The notes beneath the pieces were generated by a model. The model had not been told where the DNA came from. It saw only the letters and a program-made list of their open reading frames with translations, and made no database searches. This document shows, piece by piece, positions 46,601-60,400 of a stretch of 64,000 nucleotides of DNA. The stretch is taken from contig NC_066315.1 in NCBI RefSeq assembly GCF_022539315.1, positions 122,601,874 to 122,665,873 on the forward strand. Direction: 5' to 3'. The translations under genes and the position numbers were made by a program. Source of the DNA: Serinus canaria (lineage: Eukaryota > Chordata > Aves > Passeriformes > Fringillidae). Position 1 is the first letter of the stretch. The number at the start of each line of letters is the position of its first letter.

Positions 46601-49387
46601 GCTTAGATTTATGGTGCCTGCTCACTGTCCTTTATTAAATGCTTCTATTAACTTTTCTGTTGCATTTTTTCACAGCTTACAGCTCTATAAAACTGAGTTA
46701 CTATCTATGCAAATTCATATCATTTGCACTTGTGGAAGTCCTGCTCCAAATAAATGTGTTATCTCTCTACATGTTTGGTATATGTAGAAGCAAACTTTTG
46801 CCTAGTTTTTCAAGAAACACTGACTTTTCACATTTCACCAAATCTGATTAAAATTAGTCTCTGTACCCTCTTGTGATGATGTGGGGGCAAGGTACAGAGT
46901 CAGATCTGACCAGTACATAGTGGTGACAGTAATTCTTTGAGTCATGATCTTGCTTAGTCAAGAACTTCCAAATTTGTTTTGATTTTCTGTCTATGGACTA
47001 GGTCTACAAAAATATTGCATTACAATTATTTAAGGATGTATTTTGCTTGGTCACACCTTCCACAGATCCAAATTTCCAAGTTTCAGTAGTGCTGTGCCAG
47101 ATGCCTGGAATACCACTGTATGCAAAGAATTGAGATTTTCTTAAATTCTGTTCTGTGAGTGATATACATTTACACAATCTTCTGGTGATACTAAGAAACT
47201 CAAAGGAGAAAGAATAGTGAGTATCATTAAAGATGGTAAAATATACCCTTGTGATCAACATTCTCAGGATTCAGGGGTTTATTCAAGGTGATAGAGTAGA
47301 GCAGTCAGATCCACACCTTATTTTATTCCTCACCTAAGTCTAACTATCACACCAAGAGTTTTGGTATATTGATTTTTCAATTGATCTCACACTCCCAAAG
47401 TTCTCACACTCCCTGGGTCTCACAGGCCTTTTGGTCTGTGTCATTTCACCTACATCTTTTTTGTATCTTTTCAAACAATAACTCTTGCTGCAACTATGAA
47501 GAATATTTTCTACACATTTTTATTTTCCTCTGCTCCATTTGAAGACTTATCAATACCATGTAGAATCTGATTATGAAACTACATTTCCTATGCACCAGAG
47601 AGCAATAGTCATGACTCCCCTTTTCCTATCAGAAGCAGAAATGTTCTCAAGGTCCTCTGAGTAGAGATGGAATAGAAATAAACATGCAATTACTCTTGAA
47701 AACATTTTCACACAATGGATATTTTCTGGGTCTGGCTTACTCTTACAGTTGCTTCAGTTTTATGTTCATAGTTTCTAAATCCTAAAAACAATAGCAACAG
47801 AACATGTAAAGGATACTTTTGAATGGATGGACTGATGTGCTGCCACTGTATCCTTTGAGACAAAACATAAATGAGACAAAAAGACAGAAATCAAATTAAA
47901 GCCTGAAGGTGAGATTAGCTCTCCTGATAAAACCTCATTGACTTTTATGGTAGAGAGGTTTGTCCTAAGTTTGAATTGATTAAAGGGAAATCATGAAGGG
48001 AGGGACACAGAGAGCATTGGGAAATGGCTTATGGACCTATCAGGAATTGGAGTGACCTAAAATTAATGTTCTCTTGTCTGCCAGACTTCCTGTCTGCTCA
48101 GGATGTGATCTCATTGCTCAATCTGTGGAGAACTGAAGCTGCAGAACTTTAGGGATCTAACTTTGCCACTAGGTTAGCTTTGTTAGCAGGAGACAAGTTA
48201 AACTGAGATAGTATCCTGGACCTCTGTTACAATGAGTCTGGGGCTTTTTTTCCCTTAAAAGTCCTTCCTTTATTGATAGATGCTGGGACTCATGGATGCA
48301 CATTCTCTAGAGCATTTTCTGAACAGACTCAAGTGCTAAATCTGTGGAATTAGTGTGGCTCTGAAAACTGCCTCTGACAAAACTACTCAAGGTAAAAGTG
48401 AATTTATGGAGATGAAAATTTTGTGGACAAGCACAGGCTTGTGCTGAATCAGATAAGATCCTTCAAATGGGATTGGGAAGGCCCTGTACCAGCCCTGTGT
48501 ACCAACCTCAGGGTCAGGACCCCACAGCTTCCTGCTCCTGTATGTCTGAGTGGAGATTTGGATCTGCTGGCATTCCCCATGTGGCTTTCACCCTGCTCCA
48601 GCTGTGTGGAGGCTGGGAGGAGGAGGGGGTTACCCTGCAGCAAGAAGGGTTCGTGTCTGAAATGTTTGAGACAAGGGAAGAAGCACAGTCATTCATCTAT
48701 GGTTAGTTTTTTAATGATTTTGAAACAATAATTTCATTTGGTTTAAGTTGGGATTAAAGGTTCCCTTTAATAACACAAAAAATCAAAAATGGCTCAGAAC
48801 ATCAGTGGCCAAACAGAGTTTAAAGCAGTAAAATTCAGTCTTCCCTAAGCAGAGGAAAAAACAGAATTAAAAACAGACTCTAGGAACCTTCTCCAAAATT
48901 AAATCCAAAAAGGAGGAAAATAAATATTTATGTAATCCTCAACTCTAAGCAAACACAGACTTTGACTATAAATCTATTAATTATCTCTTGTCATTCACAA
49001 ATTTCTGAAACAATCATAGATATTAGTGGCTTCATCTGAGGTCTTGAAGCATACTTCATAAAATATTTTTATTCTATTCCCTGTTGTGCAGGCCCATCTT
49101 GTTTCTGACCTGAATGTAATCACTTGTTCTTTAGCACTCCAGGGTAAGCTTCTCTCTTTTGCAAATTTGTTTCTTTCCCTAGGTCTCAGATCAGTTCTGA
49201 AGTTCAGATTTCTAGCAGTTTAGAGTAATTAAAGTTCCACTTAATCAGTAACATTTTGCAGGCCTCTTTTATCCATATAAATATATCTTTGAATGCATTT
49301 TCTCTCTTTAGAAGCCAGAGACTGATACTAGTAAACATTGGTTTTAGTGCAATCAAACCCTTTGCTCCAGCTACCCAGTTGCTAAAG
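43635..49387. other. Unique AT-rich sequence, no gene seen
   Basis: No element or coding exon recognised. The stretch 48420-48710 is locally GC-richer, with overlapping frames on both strands (48423-48731 plus, 48449-48643 minus). No protein family was recognised in them. Confidence 0.55.
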
Positions 49388-49640
49388 ATTTTCTTTTCTT
49401 TTCTTTTCTTTTCTTTTCTTTTCTTTCTTTTCTTTTCTTTCTTTTCTTTTCTTTTCTGTTCTTTCTTTTTCTTTTCTTTCTTTTCTTTTCTTTTCTTTTC
49501 TTTCTTTTCTTTTCTTTTCTTTTCTTTTCTTTCTTTTCTTTTCTTTTCTTTTCTTTTCTTTTCTCTTCTCTTCTTTTCTTTTCTTTTCTTTTTTCTTTTT
49601 TCTTTTTCTTTTTCTTTTTTCTTCTTTCTTTTCTTTTTCC
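49388..49640. repeat. (CTTTT)n polypyrimidine microsatellite
   Basis: About 250 bases of C and T on the plus strand, mostly TTTTC/CTTTC units, with a single G near 49458. All-purine on the other strand, it accounts for the Lys/Arg/Glu-rich frames on minus and the Phe/Ser/Leu-rich frame on plus, none of which is a gene. Long purine-pyrimidine mirror tracts can form triplex (H-DNA) and are usually length-variable. Confidence 0.97.
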
Positions 49641-52600
49641 TGGAAAGGCTGCATTCTTATATAACCCAAGCCTATTGACCACATCTTTCAAATCAGCCTT
49701 TTTTGCACTCAGGATCCCTGAACTGTTTTGGATTAAGCACCAGCTCCTTCTCTGTAACTGCATTATTTATGGAAGAGATCTTCCCAGGCATGTTGATGAT
49801 TCAGTTATGCCTAGATACAGATCTTCTCCTGTTTTGAATCCAAATCCATCTCAAACATCACACAGATCTACCCAATATCTGCTGAAACTGCCTGCATTTA
49901 AAAACAAATTTTATGCTCTGTGGGACATCCCAGTCCAAAACAAGAGTAAAGCAAGTATTTAGGCAATGTGGAGAAAAGTAAGAGGTAGAAATGAGAAAAA
50001 AAAAAGAAGGAGGTAAAACAGAGGAAGTCCAATAAACATGTTTTTCGTAGCCAGTTTTGTTTGAATTGCCTTTGTTTTTTTCTCTGACCAAAGCACAAAC
50101 ATTCCCTCCTCTGGGTTTTATTCCCTAGCAAATGGTCTGGACTGCATCCTTCACAGAGACATTCACAAAGTCCCTCCTCCAAAGGACATGTTTTAAGGAA
50201 TAAGTAAGTCATAACCTCTAGCTTCTTCTAGGAGCATTCTGAAAACTTGAATTTCTTTCAGATTACAAGTAGCAACCAAATTAAAGTAAAGAATGGTATT
50301 TACTAAATAGATGCTGTTCACACTGGTCCTCTTAATTTTTGCCACATTTGGCTTTAAATATTGTTTATTCAAAAAGGACTGAATTAATAGAAAGAGATAT
50401 CTAAGAGCTACATTAGCATTCTGCAGCTGCTACATAAGTAAAAGCCTTTTATGTTGGAATTATGGTTACTGTATCAGAACAAAATCATGTTCTTGTCTGC
50501 TAAAACAGAAAATTCCAGTCAAAACAAAAAAGACTTCCAAAATCAGCTCAGTATCTAAGACAGGTAATTACAGTATGCATGCAGCTTTGTAAGTAATGAC
50601 ACAACCATAGAAAGCTAACAAACAAAAAAATGTTCCTCTGTTTTTCATAACAAGATTCTGAAGGAAGCCACATAGACAAAATCTCCTCAAACTCATTTAG
50701 TGAACAGGGTATACCTTTCAGAGATTCATTCCCTTTAGATGACTCACCTTTAGAACATCTAGCACCATGCTTTGCAGATGATTTCATAGCCTGATGTGAT
50801 AATCTGCAAAGCTGTTCCTTGAAGTTCTTCATAGAAAGGAATAAACATTCAGGAATTTTCAAGTGCTATAAGCATAATGGATTTGAGGAAATTTCATGTT
50901 CATTTCCATAGTGATGAAAAAAACACTGCTTTCACTTTCCACCTTGAAAAAGTCCAGTACCAAAGTCAAAAACACCTCATTCATTTGCATCTCTTCTTCA
51001 GTCTGTCTTCCTTAAAATTGAAAAATTTCTCTTCCCCTCTTTTTGCCTCATTCCATTTAGGGCAGACATCATCTCCAGTCTAAAGCACAGAGCACTCTCC
51101 AGAAAGGTGAAGGATGTGATCAGAACCCACTCAGGCTAAGGGACAGGGAAATGTAGGGAAGGAAGAGAACAGCAGAACCATGACAACAGTCTTCAAAGGA
51201 AAGTTACATGGTAGTACCTTTGTAAGAGGGTACTGGACTTAGAACCTGGAGTAGAAAGAGCCAGCTAAAGTCTCAAACCACAGAGAGGACAAACTACTGG
51301 TGACAAGCCAAGCAGAGTAATTGCCTGCCTCTTCAGAAGTCTACCCTAGATGGCTCCCAGCCAAACAGGCTATTTCCCTGGATCATAGGGAGCACAGATC
51401 TAGCACAGATCTAGAATGGACATTGAAAAGAACCTACAAACACTGCAACACTGCATGCTGTGGTGATCATATGATGATGTTAAACATCTCCTAAATTTCC
51501 ATTTAGACATTGATTTACAAGGTTTTGTATACTCCAGCTCAATCCCATTTGCTCCCCTGGAGACATAACAGCTATCTGCCTCCAGCAATTATTTTGGGAG
51601 TCAAGCCTCAGAGGTGCTGAAGAAGGGTACCTTGACTGCATTCATGGTAGCATGAAACCTACTAAATTCCTCTAGATCCACAAAGCAGACATTTCTTCCC
51701 ACCTAGATTTCCCTTATGTCCTAATCCATAGATATTTTTGAAATATAATATTAAAGGAAATACTGGCTTATCAAGTGCCTCTTCAGAGCACACTTGTGGG
51801 ATGCAGAAGTACTGGTTTCCTCTCCTGTTCTGTGCCTATTTCATTTGGCTTCATACCTGGAGCATGGTTTTCACTCTAAATTGAGCCAAAAATAAAGCAA
51901 GAATCAGAAGTGGAGAAGTTGGACTTTACTGGTATTGGTTCCCATTACCTTCTCAGTACATTGCATATGAGAAGTCTGGTCATTCTGTGAAGCAGAAGTG
52001 AGAGCCAACCACACAACTGAGAGCTAGCCATGACCCTGCCTTCCAAGCTTTCTCCCATTTCTGGTTTAAGACATTTAAATACCCCACAGAGGGACCTTGG
52101 ATAGACAGAAAGGCATCATCAACTGAAATCTGAGAAATGACCAACTGTTTCTTACTTACACTGTAATAATCTGGAAACTGCTTTATCCATTTGCCCTTGG
52201 GTGGAGAACTGACCATGAATCCAGGGATAGCCGTAAAAAATTTCTCCTGTGGTAAGAATTAAGGAATTAAATGGTTTTAATTCCAATTTACTTTCTAGGA
52301 AAAACATTTGAAAAAATAACTGTTTGAATGAACATTTTTACTTCACTCTAGGGAAAAAAATTCTATTCTCCACGGGGCATCTCTCACATCAAATTTCTCA
52401 TACAAATCACCATTTAATAGATAGAAAACAGCTTGGTGTTGGCACTGATGCAAGAATTACTCTGATCTCAGTAATTTTTGCTCTGATTATTATGTTTGCC
52501 ACATCGTTCTTCCTATTATCACTCCACTCCCCACACTGTGGAGAACAGACCCTATTTTTCCAATCAAATCCACATTGGTATGTGTATTTCAGAAATTCAT

Positions 52601-55600
52601 ATTGGGACTACTTGCAAAAGTCTTACTGTAAATCACAGAGCCTATAGAACACTCAAGAATAAATGGAAGTATTATTGCCAAAGCAAAAGGCAACGTCCCT
52701 GACTCAGAACTGGTTTTCCACATTGCCAAGGTGAAAAGAATGTCACTGTTTCTCTTAAAAATCCCCCCTAGAGGAGGGGATTGTCTTTGTTCATCTCTTT
52801 GCAACTCCAGTGAGGTTGTATGCATTTTAAAATAAATTATAGAAGAATCCTGAACACACTAAAGAAATATTTAAATAGGAACTGAATAAAACAGCTCCAC
52901 TTGTAACTGGGCTATGCTACACATTGATTATTTTGGGCTGCTGAATTTCCTTTTGGGATCACTTGGAGCCAAAACTTCAGTTCTAGGAACTGTCCATAGA
53001 CTCTCTGAGGTTCAAAGAACAAAGTTGGCATAAAGTTTGTTCTTGGCCCATTACCAAGGTCTTTTCAGGAAAGGGAGGATTAGCCAAATAATCCTTGTCA
53101 AATATTCAGTGATGCTTAGCAACATACTGCAGCCTTTGCAATGCTCCTGCACCTCTTCCAACACAGCATAATTCTCATACTCTCAACAGAGACCTGTACA
53201 ATCCTATCCCAGCATGGGCTGATTAATCTTGCCAAATTGACTCTATAGCCCATGGAGGGCAAACAGTGATAAGAGAGGAATGAAAGAATTATTTTCAGGA
53301 GAGCTGAATGCAGATGGTACCTTTTGTCATCTAACATCTTTGTCACGTGGGCCTGTGTCTGGATATTGTCTGGATATACGTGTACTGGAGGTTGTCCCAT
53401 TCCCCATGTTTGTCCTATAGGAGTACACACTGTCTGTTAACTTTATAGTCTTCTCATGAATATCTCCTATTTAATAAGCATATTCTGTAAGAGCAAAACC
53501 TTAGGATAAATCTTGAACCAATAATTGTGAAGTAAAAAACCCCAGAACTGCTAAATGCACTGGAACTGATACAAAGCTTTTTAACTATGTAGAAAATGCA
53601 CTGTTTTTAAACACAATTGAGGGGGTCATATTTGTTGGTTATACTTCCACTCAAAACCAAAACCTTTGTTTTTTGTCTGGATCTTAGTGCTGCTCCATTG
53701 AGCAGTTTGCTAAAGATGGCTTTGTTTGGGAGTTAACATGCCTTGAGTTGCAGGATAATTCACACAGAGATGTCCACAGTTCATATGGAGAGTCCTTATT
53801 GATCCTGTTCCTAAAGTGGCAGTTGTCACCACAGGGTGAAATAAGTCTTCTTAAGGTTTCATGATAAAATTTGAAGTTCTATCATCAGGGCAGTTTGTTT
53901 ATCAAAACATAGCAGCCCAGCAAACATGATGAGAATGCATTTCAGTTCCCTGAGCCTTCAATCATTAACCTGGCAATGCTGCTAGTCTTAGTTGTCTTTG
54001 CTAGAATAAACCAGCTCCAACATGCTCCCTGGCTTCCTTCACACTCAATTTCTATTACTCTTCTCCCTCACAAAGACAGAAAATAACATCTGCAAAGGTT
54101 GCATAATGGTTGAAAATATTTGCTAACAAATAATATAAATTTTTAAAAACAGAATGGCAAAATAAAAAGGCTGAAGAGGAAGTGATCACAAAAAGCACAA
54201 AGCTAAACCTAATCAGACTAAACACATCCATGGAAATACACTTCCATAGTAAAAATTTTTAAATTGAGCATTTTAAAATCTGTTACATTTCACATTGAGA
54301 ATCCATTCCTTCAACCCTAACACATTTATAAAATGAAAAGTTATCCAATCCTGCAGTAACAGTTATCCTTCATGCCAGTCCTCCAGGATACCATAGTCTC
54401 TGAAATCATTAGATCTTCCCTCAGAAATCTCAATTTATCATAAGAGTTATTCAAGCAATATGAATAATTTCAGAATACCATCTATAAGATCTGCTGCTGA
54501 AAAGAGGACTCATGTTCCAGAATAGAAAACATGTATAGGGAAGAGACAGAAAAGGACAACAGCTTCTTTAAGATTTGGTCACAAGCTCAAAATTGCTCAC
54601 GTGCAATAAAAAAATCTTTACAAAGTGAATATTGTTTGTGCAAAGATGTTCTGCAGTCCATTTATTTCTGTGTTTTTCTCACATTACCTAAGGAATAATT
54701 GCTTTTTGAAGGTCTGGCAATTGCTCTGTGTATCCCATATCCTTGAGGACTAAAGTGCACTCCAAGTAGAACTCTGTCAGTCTAGATCGACACCTGGATG
54801 TGCACAGGCATGTTTCCATAGGGACCCATAGGGATGTTTCCAGGTTTTAGGATCCAGGTTATCTGATGGCAGAGAACTCACTCAGAGCTTCTCAGAGGCA
54901 AAAGCATCAACTGCTATCTCAAGAACAAAACAATTTTTACCTGCAACACCAAAAAAGAAATTCAGCAGTACTGACATAAGCAGGCCCCTGGTATGATCCC
55001 TGAGAAGTATTCAGAAAGGTTTCCTGAGAAGTTGTGAATGGAGCTCTAGCACAAGAGACTCAGAGAGCTGTGGTGGATCTGGAGAAACTCCAAGTAGGTT
55101 TGATGTAGGTGGGAGGTACAAAGGAAAGGAGATGTTTCCAGGACTTTTCATCTGCTTCCTGCTGTAAGAGCCAACCTGATTTCCTAAGAAACTCAGCAGC
55201 CACCTGAAGAGGATCTTGTCCTGGCTGGTGACTGCAGTGCTGGGGAAGGTTTCCCAGATGCATCTGGGGATGAAGCAGAAGCAGTGATGTTGGGCAGGGA
55301 TGTGCAGATTCTCAAGGGGCAGACTTCACCCCAATGCTGCTGCTTGCAGAGGAGCACAGTAAGGGAGAAAGAGCAGCCACTGCATCCATTGGTGAGTCAG
55401 GGAAAGCCACAGGGAAGGAAAAGGCAGTGTGATGCACCCTCTAACATGGACCTGATTGCTCAGCCTGACAGCTGTTTCAGGGCTGGCACATGATACAAAC
55501 TCTTGTCATCCAAAAACCCAGGAACCAGAGTTAAGAAATATAAAGACTCACAAGCTGATTTTTGTAGCACTCTTTTTATTTTCTTTCCTTTGTCTTCCAC

Positions 55601-58124
55601 AGGAAAAGCCAGTTCTTGGAGACCCTTTGGCTGGAATGAGGAATGCCAGTTCTCCAAAGAGACCCAAAGTGTTGCTAGAACCTTACAGGGGTCACCAAAG
55701 ACAGCCAAAGACAGAAATGTCACTAGATCTTGTCTTTTGGTGCCTTAAAAAATTAGTGCCTCCTGCCTCAGGTGTAGCAAGCAGGGAGCTCCACCAAAAA
55801 TCTCATCACATGCTAAATGAAAGGAAAAGTACACCCCCCACTTTAATTTCAGAAATGCAATTAATAAACAATAGGAAGAGCAAATTTTGTAATTCAAATA
55901 TTTATAAAAGGCTGCTGTACTGAATTATCCAACCTTTTTAGTGATCAGCCTCAAAATGATATGATTTTGCTAACACTGGTGTATCTCTACTTCTGCCCTT
56001 CCAGATGGATGATTAACTGAAACTGCATGTTAGCATGTTTTGTTCAGCACATCTTTTAAAAGCACTCCACAGATCATCTATATGAGATGATGTTCTACAC
56101 AACAGAAGGAAGAAAACATATTTCAACAGGGAAAGAACTATTTTCTCCAGGACAAAAATAAAGAAAAACAACTGTCACACAAATGTCTCTGTGCATAAAT
56201 AGGGTTGCCTTGAACTTGTAAAAGTTCTGAAAAAACACAATTCAAAGTTTGCATTATTCTGGAGGAGTGTAAGGGAGCCGGGGGCCAACCCCAGAGGCTC
56301 CAAAATGGTCAGATCAGTGCTGTAACACACTGAAAGCTGGCATCTTTAAAGGAAGACTATCCTCAATAAATTAATCAGTGTCATTTGATAAAACTTTTGG
56401 ACACTAGTTGTTAGAGCAATGCAGTCTGTCAAACAGGACAGGGAAGGAAAACAACATCTGATTCAGGGGTGTCAGCTCTGAGAGAACAAGAGAGAACATG
56501 GCTGAGGGAAGGCAGTTCTGCTTGAGAGTCTCTAACTGCACCTTCCTGTGGTGGCCTTGGAACTATTGCTGGGATGGATTAGTGGCTTCAGATGGGAAAT
56601 CAATGGGGAGAAACTTGAAATCCATTTTGTGCACTGCTGTGCTAATGTGCCAAATGTCACTGTCTCCTGGTTGGCTGCCTCAAGGAGGGACACTTGCAGT
56701 TTTCCATCAGTTCCTTGTAGATTGCCAGTCTGGAAGATTTTAAGTCAAGCAAACCCATGTTGCTTCACTGAAGCAACAAAGCAGAATGAAAATTGTCATG
56801 AGCTGTGGCATTGTGATAGTGACAACTTAACAATATTATTTGAGAACATAGAAGTGTTAGAACAGAGATTGCTTGGAACTGTGGTCTGAGATTGTGGAGA
56901 TGAAGCATCTAGAGAAATTATTTTCAAACTCCCTCTTTTCTGCCTGATGTTCACCATTGTAACTAATGCTGGGATGCAGACCAAGCTTTGGGAATACACA
57001 CATATTAGTAAGTGTAAATGTAGTGGCCTAGGGTCCTCACAGTCTACACAAACTAGAAATGGAGACAGAATCTCATCCTCCATTTCCCTGATGAACAGAG
57101 CAATTGAATTGCTTGCCTGGGGCTATGTGGGAAGCCTCTGGCAGCAGGCAGGACCTCTTCTGCCAGGAGTCCATTCAGTGTGCTGCCCAGCACTCCTTCC
57201 CATAGCCACTTATCAGCTGTTTGCTTTTGTACAGTTCTACCACGCCTTAGAAAATACCCATTAGACATTTGCAAAAAGGAAGGAGAAAAAAAGGTCTGCA
57301 AAAGAAAAAGTAAAGACATTCCTCAAAGACAAAAGTTCTCACCCCACAGGCCAAGGAGAAGTTCAGAGGATAAAAAACGTGTCTGCAAAGAAAAAATTAA
57401 TGCCTGATGAATCACTTACAATGGATGAAAACTGTAAAGATGATTGATGGTATTTACATTCAGCTAAAGTAATAGCCCTGCACAAACCTGTTCAAACCTA
57501 TAAAATCCAAGTCTGTTTTCATACACTGTTAAGGTCAGTGGAAACATTCCCTTGGTTTTGTCTATAAGAAATGGAGACAGAGGGGGGTAAAGCATGCTGT
57601 GAGTTATGAGAAAGCAGTGTTTGCATGATATAATGGCCAATTATTAAGTCCTGGCATGCAAGAACATGATCACTCACATTTAAAGCATGGCAATAAAGGG
57701 GACAGAAGACATATGAGATAAAAGGGCAGAGAGGGGGGAGAAAGAGGAAGGAAGAGGACAGATTGCAAACCAACCAAAATTCAGTATACAAAACTGCACT
57801 TTAGGCAGGTGAGAAGTATCAACTTCAAAGCTGCAAACTGAAAGCTCTTCTGACATTTTCCCATGAAATAGCTTGCCATGTGAAAATGACAAATGATTGA
57901 AATGGAAAGTGCTTAAGGAAAATGTTTTTCCCATTATTTTCATAATCCCAATAATTTTAGACTATAGTTCTTACTACAAAGACGGAAAAAGGACAATTTC
58001 ACTGTGGAACAGCTAATAGCCTAGTGATCTCTGCACTCTACCTGCCTGCAGGTAGGTAGTGCTATTTTCTAAGAGAATACCCTCAGTACTAAACTGCTTT
58101 ACAGTGAGCATGTTCTCTCTCTGT
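49641..58124. other. Unique sequence, no gene seen
   Basis: About 8.5 kb without a recognised element. Small features: a perfect 11-bp tandem duplication AGCACAGATCT at 51391-51412, and ATGTTTCCA repeated at about 54810-54841. The longest frame, 155 codons at 55456-55923 plus, has a hydrophobic patch but no recognisable domain, and another frame opposes it at 55460-55723. No splice, promoter or homology evidence supports a gene. Confidence 0.5.
51391..51412. repeat. 11-bp perfect tandem duplication
   Basis: AGCACAGATCT occurs twice back to back. Confidence 0.85.
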
Positions 58125-58176
58125 GTTTTTTGTTTTTGTTTTTGTTTTTGTTTTTTTTGTTTTTTTTTTTTTTTTC
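58125..58176. repeat. (TTTTTG)n / poly-T simple repeat
   Basis: Four to five TTTTTG units run into an 18-base T tract before CTTTAAC. No retroelement body adjoins it. Confidence 0.92.
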
Positions 58177-58792
58177 TTTAACACACAAAAAAATACTTTG
58201 GAACATTTATTTTTCCCTTTTGATTGTGGAAAAGAGAGAACATTTATATAATATTCACAAGTATTTCAAAAAAGTGGTGTCTGCAGTGGGCCATATCTAG
58301 CATTTAGGTCATGTGCCTATCATGTTAATTGAGTGTCACTATGCATTAAGAACTGGTGGCACTTTTGAGAGGAGGGAAGGGGAGCAGTTCATTTAAAGTT
58401 GTTACACTATGAAAGGCTGCCTACCAAGGCAGGCTGAGTGATTCACAATGAATTATTTATTCTCTCCTTTCTCTTGTGGAGTAGAGACAAGCAGGTTGTG
58501 AAGGGCTCCTTTTTTCCACTATAGTTCTATTTTGTGTCTCTAAGCCTGACAAAAAGCCAGCCCAAGTTGATGGAGGGCTTTGAACTCAGACATGCTCCAT
58601 GGTTCACAATGAATTCCAGTAGGCAGCAACCTAGGGAAGGTTATGTTGTTAGAAGTTTTGCTATACAGAGAGGAAAAAATCAATGATCCTGCTTTAAGAA
58701 GCAGATTATAACATACAGTCCAAACTGGAAACATCTTAATCAGCTCTGAAGTCCCTCTGCAAGGGTTTTTGCTGGGACAATAATTTTGGTGT
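58177..58792. other. Unique sequence, no gene seen
   Basis: No element or exon recognised. The 64-codon minus frame 58540-58734 has no signature. Confidence 0.5.
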
Positions 58793-59178
58793 CTGGAGCA
58801 TCTCTCTTATGAGGAGAGACTGTTTATTCTGGAGAAGACAAGGCTGAGAGAGGATCTCATCAATACATATAAACACCACAAAGACAGGTGCCAGGAGGGT
58901 GGTGCCAGAGTGTTTTCAGTGGTGCCCAGCGACAAGATAGGGAGCAAGGGCCATAAACTAAAACACAAGAAGTTGTACATCAACATGAGGAAGAACTTCT
59001 TTACATTCTGGGTGGCAGAGCACTGGAACAGGCTGCCCAGGGAGGCTGGGGAGTCTCCCTCTCTGGAGAGGGACACATTCCTGGATCACCTGCTCTGCAA
59101 AACCCTGCCTGGGGATGGGGCTGGACTCAACAATCTGCAGAAGTCCCCTCTAACCATAACAATTCTGAGATTCCATGA
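58793..59178 (+). mobile_element. CR1 LINE 3' fragment, different subfamily
   Basis: Plus-strand order: CTGGAGCATCTCTCTTATGA, GGCTGAGAGAGGATCTCATC, TTTTCAGTGGTGCCCAGCGA, AACATGAGGAAGAACTTCTT, GCAGAGCACTGGAACAGGCT, GCCCAGGGAGGCTGGGGAGT, then GGGGCTGGACTCAACAATCT and AATTCTGAGATTCCATGA. The TCAGTGGTGCCCAG and GGAGTCTCC blocks differ from the fragments at 825, 5233 and 30471 and mark another CR1 subfamily. The plus-strand frame at 58910-59248 crosses it and is a shadow, not a gene. Confidence 0.92.
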
Positions 59179-60400
59179 AAAGGTGCAAACACAAATTCAC
59201 CACTTTCTCCCATCAACATGTGACAAGATCACAATAAGAAATTCCTAATTAGCTCTTCTGAGCATAGCTTTCCATAACTGCTCTGTGAGAAAGGGGATGG
59301 AGCATACAAAAAGACAACTGCTTATTATCGGAATACTAGTTTTTTTCTTCTAAGTGATAAAAAATACATGAGCACTACTACTAGTATGAATTAAGCCACT
59401 TTTCCACTATGTTGTTTTTATTTTCTGTGACCATTCTCATTAGATAATCACTGCCACCTGATCCCCAGATTTTAACAGAAAGTACACAAAGAAAGGACAG
59501 TGAAAGAAATTACATTACTTTATCAGTAAATATTGGAAAACAGTTTAAAATATCCTGACAACTTTGCTAGTTTAGATGTACTTCATATCTCAGCTCTAAA
59601 GTGAAAGAAATAAATTGAACCACAGTTTGAAAAGCTGCATGGAACCTTTTTAACCTAATTGCACCATTTTTCTGAGTGTCTGCTTGATAAATTTGGGAGA
59701 TTAGCAGCTTTCTTGTACAGAGATATTTTTCGTCTGTACTTCCTGGGAATTTTGCAGAGACAAGAAACATCCTCAAGCAAGAAAATAAGATCCTTTTAAT
59801 ATTTAAAAAAGCTAAACCAAACCCTAGCAGGGGCCACACAGCACCCTCCCATCCACAGCTCAGGAACTGGTAAGGACTGGGGCCAAATTCCAGTTACAGC
59901 TGTGGAGGCAGCCACTAGTTTTGCAGGATTTGAAGGTATGGGTGCAGGCAGTTCAATGCCATTTTGAAATACTAGTATAAACATGGCTTTAGAAACCTCA
60001 GCCTGCTTTTTTTTTTGACCCATGATCAATAATAATTTAATGACATTTGTAGGTTTCATTTGTTGGTTGGTTGGTTTTTTTAATATTTTTATTTTGGTTT
60101 TAATGTGGGCAAGAGAAACCACACAGTAATTTAGGAACAGTATCATAATCCAGGATGTGGTAGACTCTTTAAAACAGAAACTTGAGTCCTAATGTTTGGC
60201 ATGAGTGAACAACAGTGACCAGACTCTGCATGAAGATGGGTTGATAGGGCTGATCTTACTGTGATATAAAGCTCCATCCTGGACCTGACCAGCATTTTTC
60301 AATAGAAGTTTAGCATGAAATGGAGTGTTTTCAGTGAATTGTACTTTACAATACAAAAAAGACATGGCAGATAATTGAAATTACTTTGAATGTCATTTGC
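59179..60400. other. Unique sequence, no gene seen
   Basis: No element recognised. A GGTT microsatellite run occurs near 60062-60075. The frame 59796-60146 minus (116 codons) starts in AT-rich DNA and has no recognisable domain. Confidence 0.5.

Noticed and set aside
49371..49763. 130-codon Lys/Arg/Glu-rich frame as a charged nuclear protein
   Set aside because: It is a direct translation of the CTTTT microsatellite.
55456..55923. 155-codon frame as a gene
   Set aside because: No recognisable domain, other frames overlap it on both strands, and in an AT-rich vertebrate window of this size one such frame is expected by chance.
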